Source of the DNA: Propionibacteriaceae bacterium
Lineage (GTDB): Bacteria; Actinomycetota; Actinomycetes; Propionibacteriales; Propionibacteriaceae
DNA length: 64,000 nt
Reading direction: 5' to 3'
NCBI GenBank assembly: GCA_031285845.1
Contig: JAITVK010000018.1
Span: 62,001-126,000 of the forward strand
Shown here: in pieces, positions 18,466-27,387 of the stretch
Layout of the letters: every line of letters begins with the position of its first letter
How positions within the stretch are numbered: the stretch's first letter is position 1
Translations under genes and position numbers: made by a program
Notes under the pieces: generated by a model
Database searches by the model: none
The model's input: the letters and a program-made list of their open reading frames with translations, nothing else
Told to the model about the DNA's origin: nothing

Positions 18466-19269
18466 ATGGCTGACGAACCAACACCCTTCGATGACACTGA
18501 GTTGAACCTGGATCTGAGTGAAGCCGCCCCCGAGGAGGCTGTTCAGATCAACCTGGATCTCGGCGGTGGTGACGACGAAGCGGCGGAGGTCGACGACATC
18601 CACTTGGATTTCGGCGCTGATGACGAGGTGGCTGAGTCCGAAGACGAGGCCAGCGATGACGACGCCGACGCTCTGCGGGAGCAGTTGAGAGCCGATCTGA
18701 TGTCGAAGGTCGGCGATTGGTACGTCGTGCACACCTACTCTGGCATGGAGAAGCGCGTCAAGCAGAACATCGACTCGCGTGTGAAGACTCTGAACATGGA
18801 GGACTTCATTTACGAGACCGTCGTTCCGACCGAGGACGTGGTGGAGATTCGTAACGGTACGAAGAAGACGGTCACCCGCACGGTGATCCCCGGCTACGTG
18901 CTCGTGCGCATGGAACTCACCGACGACTCATGGTCGGCTGTGCGCCACACCCCGTCGGTCACCGGCTTCGTCGGGCGGGCCAACGACCCAGTGCCGTTGA
19001 GCCTGGACGAAGTGGTGGAGATGATGCTGCCGGCCGCCTTGGCCGTACGGGCCGAGCGTGACGGCGGCAAGCCGCAGCGCAAGAAGAAGGTGGAACTGGT
19101 CGACTTCCAGGTTGGCGACTCCGTCATCTTGACCGATGGTCCGTTCACTGGAGTGCATGCGACGATCACAGAGATCAACATCCACACCTCGCGGTTGAAG
19201 GCGACCTTGGAGTTCATGGGTCGTGACACACCGGTTGATTTGACTTTGGACCAGGTTCAGAAGATCTGA
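18466..19269 (+). CDS. nusG: Transcription termination/antitermination protein NusG
   Basis: A 267-residue NusG. The first ~85 residues are an acidic, low-complexity extension (DLSEAAPEEAVQINLDLGGG...) common in actinobacteria. Then follow the NGN domain (WYVVHTYSGMEKRVKQNI, TVVPTEDVVEIRNG, PGYVLVRMELTDDSW) and the KOW domain (VGDSVILTDGPFTG, LKATLEFMGRDTPVDLTLDQVQKI). It couples RNA polymerase to Rho or ribosome and modulates pausing. It is 13 bases downstream of secE and shares its transcript. Confidence 0.97.
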   Translation: MADEPTPFDDTELNLDLSEAAPEEAVQINLDLGGGDDEAAEVDDIHLDFGADDEVAESEDEASDDDADALREQLRADLMSKVGDWYVVHTYSGMEKRVKQNIDSRVKTLNMEDFIYETVVPTEDVVEIRNGTKKTVTRTVIPGYVLVRMELTDDSWSAVRHTPSVTGFVGRANDPVPLSLDEVVEMMLPAALAVRAERDGGKPQRKKKVELVDFQVGDSVILTDGPFTGVHATITEINIHTSRLKATLEFMGRDTPVDLTLDQVQKI

Positions 19270-19274
19270 TCCAA

Positions 19275-19335
19275 TCCCTGTTGAAGGGAACGCTCGTGGG
19301 TGACCACGACAACCTCTCACGGAAGGTCCGTGAGA
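19275..19335 (+). promoter_or_regulatory. Hairpin array in the rplK leader
   Basis: Three stem-loops follow the nusG stop in close succession: TCCCT-GTTGA-AGGGA (19275-19289), CGTGG-GTGA-CCACG (19295-19308) and TCTCACGGA-AGG-TCCGTGAGA (19315-19335). None has a T-tract. They end 21 bases before the rplK start. A structured leader here could be the target of ribosomal-protein (L1/L11) autoregulation, as in the E. coli L11 operon; this is inference. Confidence 0.6.
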
Positions 19336-19356
19336 ACCACAACACAAAGGACCCGA

Positions 19357-19785
19357 ATGCCTGCCAAGAAGAAGGTAGCGGCCATCGTCAAGGTTGCCTT
19401 GAACGCTGGTTCGGCCACACCGGCCCCGCCGGTGGGTACTGCTCTCGGCCCTCATGGCGTCAACATCATGGACTTCTGCAAGCAGTACAACGCTGCCACC
19501 GAAGCCATGCGCGGCACCGTGATCCCCGTCGAGATCACCATCTACGAGGATCGAACCTTCTCGTTCATCACCAAGACTCCGCCGGCGGCCGAACTGATCA
19601 AGAAAGCGGCTGGGATCAAGTCCGGCTCAGCCAACCCGCTGACGACGAAGGTCGCTTCGATCACGAAGGACCAGGTGCGTGAGATCGCGACGACCAAGAT
19701 GCCTGATCTCAATGCCAATGACATTGAAGCAGCGATGAAGATCGTCGAAGGTTCCGCCCGTTCGATGGGTGTGACCATCAGTTGA
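19357..19785 (+). CDS. rplK: 50S ribosomal protein L11
   Basis: A 142-residue L11 beginning [18 protein letters not shown]. The [24 protein letters not shown] segment and the C-terminal RNA-binding domain ([39 protein letters not shown]) are conserved. It binds 23S rRNA at the GTPase-associated centre and is needed for stringent-response activation. The start at 19357 is used; upstream in-frame residues lie in the structured leader. Confidence 0.98.
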   Translation: MPAKKKVAAIVKVALNAGSATPAPPVGTALGPHGVNIMDFCKQYNAATEAMRGTVIPVEITIYEDRTFSFITKTPPAAELIKKAAGIKSGSANPLTTKVASITKDQVREIATTKMPDLNANDIEAAMKIVEGSARSMGVTIS

Positions 19786-19791
19786 CAAGGT

Positions 19792-19924
19792 CACGCGCCA
19801 GACCCTTGGCGCGTGGCATGGAACAAGGCGTGGAATAGTCCACGTCCGGGCCTGGGACCGACCAGGCCAGTGGCAGGGGAGCGCTCCCCGGACCACATCT
19901 GGCATCGCCACCGGATCCGGTGGC
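19792..19924 (+). promoter_or_regulatory. Five consecutive hairpins in the rplK-rplA intergenic leader
   Basis: The 157-base gap is almost fully made of inverted repeats: CACGCGCCA/TGGCGCGTG (19792-19815), CGTGGA-ATAG-TCCACG (19829-19844), GGCCTGG/CCAGGCC (19849-19868), GGGGA-GCGC-TCCCC (19876-19889) and an 18-base palindrome GCCACCGGATCCGGTGGC (19907-19924). The last ends just before the AAGAAAGGA ribosome site of rplA. Plausibly an autoregulatory element for L1; no function is proven. Confidence 0.6.
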
Positions 19925-19942
19925 ACAAGAAAGGAACCAGTT

Positions 19943-20647
19943 ATGAAGCGCAGCAAGGCTTATCGCGCCGCCGAGACCAAGCGCGATCCGCAACAGCTCT
20001 ACACCGGCCCTGAGGCCATTTCGCTGATCAAGCAGATGGTGTCGGCCAAATTCGACGAGACAATCGAAGTCGTGATGCGATTGGGCATCGACCCTCGTAA
20101 GGCCGATCAGATGGTGCGTGGCACCGTGAACCTGCCTCACGGCACGGGCAAGACGGCTCGAGTCATCGTCTTCGCCACTGGCGAGAACGCAGCTGCGGCC
20201 GAGGCCGCTGGAGCCGACGAAGTGGGCGCTGACGAGTTGATCGACAAGGTCGCCGGTGGTTATCTCGACTTCGACGCCGTGGTCGCCACCCCTGATTTGA
20301 TGGGCAAGGTCGGACGTCTGGGCCGGGTGCTCGGTCCGCGCGGCCTGATGCCGAACCCCAAGACTGGCACGGTCACGATGGACGTCGCCAAAGCGGTGAC
20401 CGACATCAAGGGCGGCAAGATTGAGTTTCGTGCCGACCGTCAAGCGAACCTGTGCTTCATCATCGGCAGGGCCTCGTTCACCGAGGAGCAGTTGATGGAC
20501 AACCTGGTCGCGGCGGTTGACGAGGTCGTTCGTCTGAAGCCGAGCACCTCCAAGGGTCGCTACGTCCGCAAGATCACGATGTCGTCCACCATGGGTCCTG
20601 GCGTCCAGTTGGATCCGGTCAAGCGCGCCAGCGGGGCCGAATTCTAG
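19943..20647 (+). CDS. rplA: 50S ribosomal protein L1
   Basis: A 234-residue L1 of normal length. [14 protein letters not shown] at the start, the [25 protein letters not shown] loop, [26 protein letters not shown] and [13 protein letters not shown] at the end are all family signatures. It binds the L1 stalk of 23S rRNA and typically represses its own operon. GAAAGGA precedes the ATG. Confidence 0.98.
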   Translation: MKRSKAYRAAETKRDPQQLYTGPEAISLIKQMVSAKFDETIEVVMRLGIDPRKADQMVRGTVNLPHGTGKTARVIVFATGENAAAAEAAGADEVGADELIDKVAGGYLDFDAVVATPDLMGKVGRLGRVLGPRGLMPNPKTGTVTMDVAKAVTDIKGGKIEFRADRQANLCFIIGRASFTEEQLMDNLVAAVDEVVRLKPSTSKGRYVRKITMSSTMGPGVQLDPVKRASGAEF

Positions 20648-20662
20648 AAACGTCGACGCTGT

Positions 20663-20698
20663 CGCTGCCTCCATCCGAGTCATCGGGTGGAGGCAGCG
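20663..20698 (+). terminator. Stem-loop downstream of rplA
   Basis: CGCTGCCTCCATCCGA (20663-20678) and TCGGGTGGAGGCAGCG (20683-20698) form a 16-bp stem with one G-T wobble and a GTCA loop. There is no T-tract, so it may terminate weakly or protect the transcript's 3' end. Confidence 0.65.
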
Positions 20699-20820
20699 TC
20701 GCATGTGGGGATCGATTCAGGTTCGCGGCGCCGAAGCAGTGGTGAAGCCGGCTCGGCTTCGTACCGATCTGAATCAACGTGAACCCACTACAGTGGACAG
20801 TGAACCATTGGGAGGGGATC

Positions 20821-22275
20821 ATGCTCGATCACGACGCCGCGGTGGCTAGCCTGGCCGATCCGGGCTGTCCTCAAACCTTGCTCGCACAGATCGCGGGGAG
20901 CTTCCCCGATCTGTGGGGTGTGATCGCCACCCATCCCAACGCCTATCCGGGCTTGCTGGACTGGTTGTGGCAGGTCGGGGACGGTCGGGTTCGAGCAGTG
21001 GTGGAGCAGGAGAGACGTCGTCGGCAAGCCGTCGAACAGGCGAGCCGGGCCCAGTCGACGCCTCAGCCGCCGATGAACCCTGGCCGCCCTGTGGTCACTG
21101 GGCCCGACCACCTCAGGCCCGATCAGATTCCGCCCGGTGTGGCGCCGTCGATGCCTGCTAGTCAGGCGGTCCCACCTGGTGTGACCCCGTCGATGCCCGC
21201 CAGCCAGCCGGTCCCGCCCGGTGTGGCGCCATTGATCCGACCGGCCAAGTCGTCGATGAGTCGCGCGCTGGATTCGATCACGGGGTCGACTGGTGAGCCG
21301 ATCGTGCGTTTTCAGGACCTGTTTCGCGACACTTTCCATCGCCACTCTCGCGCCGACTTGGACGCGTTGATGTACGCCGGCACAGCAGCCGGGCTGGCTG
21401 ATCGTCGGTGGCGACTGCCGTGGTTGTACGCCAGGGTGTTCCTCGTGTTGCTGAGCGCCTTCGTGACGCTGTGGCTGTGCATGCTCATCTTCGCCGACAC
21501 GAGTTCCAATGTGGTTCCAGGGGTGATTTTCACCGGATCGCTGGTGGTCCCTGCCACCGTCATGGTGTTCTTCTGGGAATTCGACCAATCGCGCGCGGTG
21601 TCACTGTTCGACATTCTGCGCACATTCTTCATCGGCGGCGCGGTGTCGATTCTGCTGACCTTTGTCGGCTCGGCCGCCTCCGCCCTGTTCCGCACCGGTG
21701 ATTCGTACGGTGTGAGTGCCGCCTTGGCGGAAGCCGCTTTCATTGGCTTCACCGAGGAGGTGGCCAAAGCGATCGTGATCTTCGTGCTGGTGCGGCGTTT
21801 ACGCCACTGCCTGATCTCGAACGGTTTGCTCATCGGCGCGGTCGTGGGAACCGGTTTCGCGGTGTTCGAGACCATGGGGTACGGCACTTCCTCGTGGTTC
21901 GGTGACGTCGTGGAGCAGACCAGAACCATGGAGTACACGCTGTTCTTGCGTGGAATCTTGTCTCTGGGCGGCCACGTGGTGTGGGCAGCGATCATCGGCG
22001 CGGCCATCATGATCGCGCAGCGACCCGACGCCGACCGGGTCCAACCGTCGAGGATGGACTGGGGCAAGTTCATCGCCTTGTTCTGTGTGCCGTTCCTGCT
22101 GCACACGTTGTGGGACTTCATTTCGCTCGTGTCGTCCTCGATCTTGGTGGCGTACACCCTCATGGGTGCCCTCATCGTGGTGGCGTGGGTGTTCATTGTG
22201 CGGTTGATCAACAGCGGTCTTCGTCAGTACGCCCAATGGGTCCAAAATCCTGCGTTGGGGTCGGATACTCTGTGA
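20821..22275 (+). CDS. PrsW family membrane protease with N-terminal variant-LRR-like domain
   Basis: A 484-residue protein in three parts. Residues ~1-70 (SLADPGCPQTLLAQIAGSFPD..., THPNAYPGLLDWL) resemble the 'variant leucine-rich repeat' module of actinobacterial proteins. Residues ~85-150 are Pro-rich, with a 14-residue tandem repeat PPGVxPSMPASQxV. The rest is a multi-helix membrane domain with the PrsW glutamate motif FTEEVAKA and later HTLWDF. PrsW-type proteases cleave membrane substrates such as anti-sigma factors; the substrate here is unknown. GGGAGGGG sits before the ATG at 20821. It interrupts the ribosomal-protein cluster. Confidence 0.85.
   Translation: MLDHDAAVASLADPGCPQTLLAQIAGSFPDLWGVIATHPNAYPGLLDWLWQVGDGRVRAVVEQERRRRQAVEQASRAQSTPQPPMNPGRPVVTGPDHLRPDQIPPGVAPSMPASQAVPPGVTPSMPASQPVPPGVAPLIRPAKSSMSRALDSITGSTGEPIVRFQDLFRDTFHRHSRADLDALMYAGTAAGLADRRWRLPWLYARVFLVLLSAFVTLWLCMLIFADTSSNVVPGVIFTGSLVVPATVMVFFWEFDQSRAVSLFDILRTFFIGGAVSILLTFVGSAASALFRTGDSYGVSAALAEAAFIGFTEEVAKAIVIFVLVRRLRHCLISNGLLIGAVVGTGFAVFETMGYGTSSWFGDVVEQTRTMEYTLFLRGILSLGGHVVWAAIIGAAIMIAQRPDADRVQPSRMDWGKFIALFCVPFLLHTLWDFISLVSSSILVAYTLMGALIVVAWVFIVRLINSGLRQYAQWVQNPALGSDTL
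21130..21235 (+). repeat. 42-bp tandem repeat (2.5 units) in the PrsW linker
   Basis: Units start at 21130, 21172 and 21214 (the last incomplete) and encode PPGVAPSMPASQAV, PPGVTPSMPASQPV and PPGVAPLI. The unit copies are nearly identical at the DNA level, suggesting recent slippage-type expansion, so copy number may vary between strains. Confidence 0.85.
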
Positions 22276-22314
22276 CGACGTGCCTCGGTGAGGAACCAGC
22301 GCGTGGTGGGTGAT

Positions 22315-22343
22315 TTGGTCGCGTTGGTCTGACCGCGTACACT
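22315..22343 (+). promoter_or_regulatory. Promoter of rplJ-rplL
   Basis: TTGGTC (22315-22320) and TACACT (22338-22343) are separated by exactly 17 bases, upstream of the L10 leader. It fits a housekeeping sigma promoter. Confidence 0.65.
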
Positions 22344-22349
22344 TGGTCA

Positions 22350-22469
22350 GGCCGAAGACCGCTGGTCGTCAGTATGCTGACCGAAGAATCCGTCTGGATT
22401 GACCTGCGCAGGAGAAATGACTGCGAAAGCATGCCCTGATCGCCTGTGCGAGTCAGGGCGTTTTGTTTT
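22350..22469 (+). ncRNA. Ribosomal protein L10 leader with attenuator
   Basis: The segment contains the L10-leader signature CCGAAGACCGCTGGT near 22353 and CCTGCGCAGGAGA near 22403, the kink-turn binding site for L10(L12)4. It is followed by GCCCTGA (22433-22439)/TCAGGGC (22453-22459) and GTTTTGTTTT, an intrinsic-terminator-like hairpin. By analogy, free L10-L12 complex binds the leader and favours termination before rplJ. Boundaries are approximate. Confidence 0.75.
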
Positions 22470-22518
22470 GTGGCGTGGCGCGATCGGTGGGTTCGGAACC
22501 AACCAGGAAGGAGACCTC

Positions 22519-23157
22519 ATGGCGAGGCCAGACAAGGAGGCGACTGTCCGCGAACTGAGCGACAAGTTCAGTTCCTCAACAGCCGCCGTCCTGACCGAGT
22601 ACCGTGGCTTGACTGTCAAGGCACTCAAGGCTCTGCGCCGCTCTCTTGGGAGCGACGCCACCTACTCCGTGGCGAAGAACACGCTGGCCGCGATCGCGGC
22701 TCGCGATGCCGGTATCGAAGGGCTCGACGATCAGTTGAGCGGTCCGACCGCCATCGCGTTCATCACAGGGGATGTCGCCTCTGTGGCGAAGGGGATGAAG
22801 AACTTCGCTCGTGAGAACCCTGCACTGGTCATCAAGGGTGGCTACATGGACGGTCGCGTCCTGGACGCCGACACTGTGAAGAAGCTCGCGGACCTCGAGT
22901 CTCGCGAGGTTTTGCTCGCCAAGATGGCTGGCGCGATGAACGCCAACCTGTCGAAGGCGGTCTACCTCTTCGCAGCGCCGCTGAGCCAGGCGGCCCGTGC
23001 GATGGGCGCCCTTCAGGAGGCAGCGACCTCCGACCCGTCCCTGATCGCAGGGGCTGGGACCAGTGTGGAAGCCGCTTCAGCGGCCCCCGAGGCTGCGGCC
23101 TCAACCCCGCCAGCAGATGCTGGGGAGGAAACCCCGGCAGAAGCTGCCGCAGAATAG
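22519..23157 (+). CDS. rplJ: 50S ribosomal protein L10 with Ala-rich C-terminal extension
   Basis: A 212-residue L10: [13 protein letters not shown], the [18 protein letters not shown] stretch and [11 protein letters not shown] are conserved, and the helix that binds L7/L12 dimers follows. The last ~35 residues are Ala/Pro/Glu-rich ([24 protein letters not shown]), longer than in E. coli L10 (165 residues) but like other actinobacteria. The ATG at 22519 has AAGGAG at proper distance; the open frame further upstream belongs to the leader. Confidence 0.96.
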   Translation: MARPDKEATVRELSDKFSSSTAAVLTEYRGLTVKALKALRRSLGSDATYSVAKNTLAAIAARDAGIEGLDDQLSGPTAIAFITGDVASVAKGMKNFARENPALVIKGGYMDGRVLDADTVKKLADLESREVLLAKMAGAMNANLSKAVYLFAAPLSQAARAMGALQEAATSDPSLIAGAGTSVEAASAAPEAAASTPPADAGEETPAEAAAE

Positions 23158-23172
23158 GAAGGAAGGCCAGCT

Positions 23173-23559
23173 ATGGCGAAGCTCAGCAACGAGGAACTCC
23201 TCGACGCTTTTAAGGAAATGACGCTCATCGAGCTGTCTGAGTTTGTGAAACTGTTCGAAGACACCTTCGGTGTGACCGCTGCCGCTCCGGTGGCTGTGGC
23301 TGCCGCTCCGGCTGCCGGTGGCGCCGCTGCCGAAGAGGTGGAAGAGAAGACCGAGTTCGATGTCATCCTCGAGTCGGCCGGCGACAAGAAGATCCAGGTC
23401 ATCAAGGAGGTCCGTGCTCTGACCAACCTCGGTCTGGCTGAGGCCAAGGCCTTGGTGGAAGCCGCTCCGAAGGCTGTCCTGGAGAAGGCCAGCAAGGACG
23501 CCGCGAACAAGGCGAAGGAACAGCTGGAAGCCGCTGGGGCCACCGTCTCGGTGAAGTGA
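23173..23559 (+). CDS. rplL: 50S ribosomal protein L7/L12
   Basis: A 128-residue L7/L12 with the dimerising N-terminal domain ([34 protein letters not shown]), an Ala-rich hinge and the factor-binding C-terminal domain ([39 protein letters not shown]). It forms the ribosomal stalk with L10 and recruits translation GTPases. It lies 15 bases after rplJ on the same transcript. Confidence 0.98.
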   Translation: MAKLSNEELLDAFKEMTLIELSEFVKLFEDTFGVTAAAPVAVAAAPAAGGAAAEEVEEKTEFDVILESAGDKKIQVIKEVRALTNLGLAEAKALVEAAPKAVLEKASKDAANKAKEQLEAAGATVSVK

Positions 23560-23596
23560 GTTGCGGATCAGTCGCCTGCTGGTGACATGGTCCACT

Positions 23597-23628
23597 GATG
23601 GTGGCCACTGGACACAGTGGCCACCATC
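23597..23628 (+). terminator. Perfect 14-bp stem-loop after rplL
   Basis: GATGGTGGCCACTG (23597-23610), loop GACA, and CAGTGGCCACCATC (23615-23628) form an uninterrupted stem 37 bases after the rplL stop. No T-tract follows, so it may be an attenuator or RNase processing/stability element between the rplJL and rpoBC parts of the cluster. Confidence 0.75.
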
Positions 23629-23702
23629 GCCACTCGCCACCGGGTGAGTGGCTCGCGCCGAGCCAAGCGGCGCGAATCACCTCGACAGGTGACCTTCCGC
23701 GC

Positions 23703-23780
23703 TAGACTGGGAACATGGACGTGGTCGTCCGGGTTCCGTCGTGGTCAAGATTTGCGTCCGCGACCTACTTACGCTATAGT
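23703..23780 (+). promoter_or_regulatory. Promoter region of rpoBC
   Basis: The clearest element is TTGCGT (23752-23757) – 17 bases – TATAGT (23775-23780), 86 bases upstream of the rpoB start. A further TAGACT at 23703-23708 may be a second, weaker start. The 307-base rplL-rpoB gap contains these and the stem-loop at 23597-23628; the small frames within it look non-coding. Confidence 0.7.
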
Positions 23781-23866
23781 CGTACTTTGCCTCCGCTTGT
23801 CTTGTCCTATGTCCTCGGACAATCGAGAAGACAGGTCATCCCTGGCGAGTTTTGGAAGGACCTATC

Positions 23867-26800
23867 TTGGCCGCCTTGCGTAGCGCAAAGAAGAATCACA
23901 TCATTTCTGGTACTGATCGGATCTCGTTCGCGAAGATCCAAGAGCCGTTGGAAGTTCCTAATCTTCTTGATTTGCAGAAGGATTCCTTCGAATGGCTGAT
24001 CGGCTCGGATCTGTGGCGGGCCAAGATGGCCGCCTCTCTGGAGCAGGGTCGTACCGATATCAACACCAAGTCCGGGCTGGATGAGGTCTTCGAGGAGATT
24101 TCCCCGATCGAGGATTTCGGCGAGAAGATGTCGTTGTCTTTTCGCGAGCCTCGGTTTGAGGATCCGAAGTACACCATCGCCGAGTGCCTGGAGCGCGACG
24201 CCACCTACTGTGCGCCGTTGTACGTCAAAGCTGAGTTCATGAACACCGACACCGGTGAGATGAAAGAGCAGACGGTGTTCATGGGCGACTTCCCGCTGAT
24301 GACCCCTGACGCGACGTTCATCATCAACGGAACCCAGCGTGTCGTGGTGTCCCAGTTGGTTCGTTCTCCTGGGGTCTACTTCGAGATCACGCCAGATAAG
24401 ACCTCCGACAAGGACATCTACACCACGAAGGTCATTCCGTCGCGTGGCGCCTGGCTGGAGTTCGAGATCGACAAGCGCGACACCGTCGGTGTTCGCTTGG
24501 ACCGCAAGCGCAAGCAGTCGGTGACAGTGTTCCTCAAGGCGCTGGGCTGGACCGAAGAGGAGATTCTCAACGAGTTCTCCGAGTTCGAGTCGATGCGTCT
24601 GACCTTGGAGAAGGATCACGTCCACACCGAGGATGAGGCGCTGCTGGACATCTACCGTAAGCTTCGTCCTGGCGAGCCGCCGGCCCGTGACGCCGCAAAG
24701 CAGCTCATCGACGGCTACTACTTCAACCACAAGCGGTACGACTTGGCCAAGGTCGGGCGCTACAAGATCAACAAGAAGCTCGGCCTCACGTTGCCGATGG
24801 ACGCCCAAGTGTTGACGAAGGCTGACATCACTGCCGCGATCCGCTATGTCTGCGCGATGCACGAGGGGCGTACTGAACTGGACGGCATCCCGGTGGAGAC
24901 CGACGATATCGACCACTTCGGCAACCGTCGTCTGCGTACCCCTGGCGAGCTGATCCAGAACCAGCTGCGCACCGGATTGTCTCGGATGGAGCGCGTCGTT
25001 CGCGACCGGATGACCACCCAAGACATCGAGGCCATCACCCCGCAGACGCTGATCAACATCCGTCCAGTCGTCGCGGCCCTGCGCGAGTTCTTTGGAACCA
25101 GCCAAGCCTCGCAGTTCATGGACCAGACCAACCCGGTGTCGGTCATGACCCACAAGCGCCGTCTGTCGGCCCTGGGCCCTGGAGGCCTCAGCCGGGATCG
25201 CGCCGGCATGGAGGTACGAGACGTCCACACCTCGCACTACGGTCGTATGTGCCCGATTGAGACCCCTGAGGGTCCCAATATCGGTTTGATCGGGTCGCTG
25301 GCCTGTTTCGCTCGGGTCAACGCTTTCGGTTTCATCGAGACCCCGTATCGCAAGTGCGAGAACGGGCACGTCACCAACCAAGTGGATTACTTGACCGCTG
25401 ACGAAGAGGATCGCTACATCATCGCTCAGGCCAACGCCGGTGTCGATGAGAAGGGCCGGTTCACTGAAGATCGGGTGCTGGTGCGTATCAAGGACGGCGA
25501 CGTTGATCAGGTTCCGCCGGGCGAGGTTCAGTACATGGACGTGTCGCCGCGCCAGATGGTGTCAGTGGCCACAGCCCTGATCCCCTTCCTGGAGCACGAC
25601 GACGCGTCGCGAGCCTTGATGGGCGCGAACATGCAGCGTCAGGCTGTGCCGCTGATCCGCAACGAGGCTCCGCTGGTGGGAACCGGCATGGAGTATCGCG
25701 GCGCTGTCGACGGTGGCGAAGTCACCTTGGCGGAGAAGGCCGGGGCGGTTCGCTCGGTCAGCGCCGACATCATTGAGATCGCGAACGACGACGGCACGTA
25801 CTCGGCGTACAAGCTGAAGAAGTTCACCCGCTCGAATCAGGCCACCTGCATCAACCAGCGTCCGCTGGTCGCTGAGGGTGAGCATGTCGAGGTTGGGACT
25901 CCGTTGGCCGATGGCGCTTGCACCGATCAGGGTGAGATGGCTCTGGGCCGCAACCTGTTGGTGGCTTTCATGCCCTGGGAGGGTCTCAACTACGAGGACG
26001 CCATCATCTTGTCGGAACGGTTGGTTCAAGACGACATTTTGACCAGCATCCACATCGAGGAGCATGAGGTCGACGCGCGCGACACCAAGCTGGGGCCGGA
26101 GGAGATCACCCGCGACATCCCCAACGCTTCAGACGAGGCGCTGGGCAATTTGGACGAGCGCGGCATCATCCGGATCGGCGCGGAGGTGACCACGGGCGAC
26201 ATCTTGGTCGGCAAGGTCACTCCGAAGGGCGAGACCGAGCTGACTCCGGAGGAGCGCCTGTTGAGGGCGATCTTCGGCGAGAAGGCTCGCGAGGTTCGCG
26301 ACACTTCGATGAAGGTTCCTCACGGCGAGTCCGGAACGGTCATCGGCGTGCGCGTGTTCGATGTGGCCGAGGGCGACGAGTTGGCGCCGGGCGTCAACCA
26401 GATGGTCCGGGTCTACGTGGCTCAAAAGCGCAAGATCTCGGTCGGTGACAAGATGGCCGGTCGACACGGCAACAAGGGTGTCATCTCCAAGATCCTGCCG
26501 CAGGAGGACATGCCGTTCTTGGAGGACGGCTCTCCGGTGGACATCATCTTGAACCCGATGGGCGTGCCTTCGCGTATGAACGTCGGGCAGGTGTTGGAGA
26601 ACCATCTTGGCTGGGTGGCGAAATCCGGCTGGGACATCACCGGTGTCGATGAGTCCTGGGCGAAGTACCTGCACCGGGCCGGGCTGGATCGGGTCGAACC
26701 CGATCAGCACGTGGCCACCCCGGTGTTTGACGGCGCGCACGAGGACGAGATCACCGGCCTGTTGGCGCACACCTTGCCCAACCGTGACGGTCAGCAGTTG

Positions 26801-27334
26801 GTCAACGCCGGCGGCAAGGCTCGGTTGTTCGACGGCCGCTCCGGCGAGCCGTACCCCGAGCCGATCGGCGTGGGCTACATGTACATGCTGAAGTTGCACC
26901 ACTTGGTCGACGACAAGATCCATGCCCGTTCCACCGGGCCGGTGTCGATGATCACCCAGCAGCCGCTGGGTGGCAAGGCGCAATTCGGTGGTCAGCGGTT
27001 CGGTGAGATGGAAGTGTGGGCTCTGGAGGCGTACGGCGCCGCCTGGGCTTTGCAGGAACTGTTGACGATCAAGTCTGACGATGTCACCGGCCGGGTCAAG
27101 GTCTACGAGGCGATCGTGAAGGGCGAGAACATTCCCGAACCGGGGATCCCCGAGTCCTTCAAAGTGTTGATCAAAGAGATGCAGTCGCTGTGTCTGAATG
27201 TGGAGGTGCTGTCCTCTGACGGCCAAGTGATCGATCTGAAGGACACCGAGGACGACTTCCGAGTCTCCGAGGACTTCGGCATCGACCTGTCGCGCCGTCC
27301 TGGGGTGGACACCTTCGCCATCGAAGAAGTCTGA
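23867..27334 (+). CDS. rpoB: DNA-directed RNA polymerase subunit beta
   Basis: A 1155-residue beta subunit. The TTG at 23867 is chosen: GGAAGGA lies six bases before it and homologues begin with LAASR-like residues; another TTG 15 bases upstream is less likely. Family landmarks are intact, including [22 protein letters not shown], the [18 protein letters not shown] segment, GRHGNKGV and the C-terminal [18 protein letters not shown]. The rifampicin pocket reads [28 protein letters not shown] across two conserved blocks, with unusual residues at positions equivalent to E. coli 511, 518, 523 and 524 while D516, H526 and S531 are kept. It forms the catalytic core with RpoC downstream. Confidence 0.98.
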   Translation: MAALRSAKKNHIISGTDRISFAKIQEPLEVPNLLDLQKDSFEWLIGSDLWRAKMAASLEQGRTDINTKSGLDEVFEEISPIEDFGEKMSLSFREPRFEDPKYTIAECLERDATYCAPLYVKAEFMNTDTGEMKEQTVFMGDFPLMTPDATFIINGTQRVVVSQLVRSPGVYFEITPDKTSDKDIYTTKVIPSRGAWLEFEIDKRDTVGVRLDRKRKQSVTVFLKALGWTEEEILNEFSEFESMRLTLEKDHVHTEDEALLDIYRKLRPGEPPARDAAKQLIDGYYFNHKRYDLAKVGRYKINKKLGLTLPMDAQVLTKADITAAIRYVCAMHEGRTELDGIPVETDDIDHFGNRRLRTPGELIQNQLRTGLSRMERVVRDRMTTQDIEAITPQTLINIRPVVAALREFFGTSQASQFMDQTNPVSVMTHKRRLSALGPGGLSRDRAGMEVRDVHTSHYGRMCPIETPEGPNIGLIGSLACFARVNAFGFIETPYRKCENGHVTNQVDYLTADEEDRYIIAQANAGVDEKGRFTEDRVLVRIKDGDVDQVPPGEVQYMDVSPRQMVSVATALIPFLEHDDASRALMGANMQRQAVPLIRNEAPLVGTGMEYRGAVDGGEVTLAEKAGAVRSVSADIIEIANDDGTYSAYKLKKFTRSNQATCINQRPLVAEGEHVEVGTPLADGACTDQGEMALGRNLLVAFMPWEGLNYEDAIILSERLVQDDILTSIHIEEHEVDARDTKLGPEEITRDIPNASDEALGNLDERGIIRIGAEVTTGDILVGKVTPKGETELTPEERLLRAIFGEKAREVRDTSMKVPHGESGTVIGVRVFDVAEGDELAPGVNQMVRVYVAQKRKISVGDKMAGRHGNKGVISKILPQEDMPFLEDGSPVDIILNPMGVPSRMNVGQVLENHLGWVAKSGWDITGVDESWAKYLHRAGLDRVEPDQHVATPVFDGAHEDEITGLLAHTLPNRDGQQLVNAGGKARLFDGRSGEPYPEPIGVGYMYMLKLHHLVDDKIHARSTGPVSMITQQPLGGKAQFGGQRFGEMEVWALEAYGAAWALQELLTIKSDDVTGRVKVYEAIVKGENIPEPGIPESFKVLIKEMQSLCLNVEVLSSDGQVIDLKDTEDDFRVSEDFGIDLSRRPGVDTFAIEEV

Positions 27335-27387
27335 TCCCGGTCAGCTACAAGAATCATCGAGTCATCTTCTGGAGAAAGTGAAGAACA

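Noticed and set aside
23715..23999. A 94-codon frame starting six bases after a TAGACT box before rpoB
   Set aside because: It overlaps the rpoB promoter and start and lacks any recognisable sequence; the TAGACT box is more simply a promoter of rpoBC.
23807..25381. A 524-codon open frame antisense to the start of rpoB
   Set aside because: Shadow frame; rpoB on the plus strand is certain and this frame covers its promoter side.
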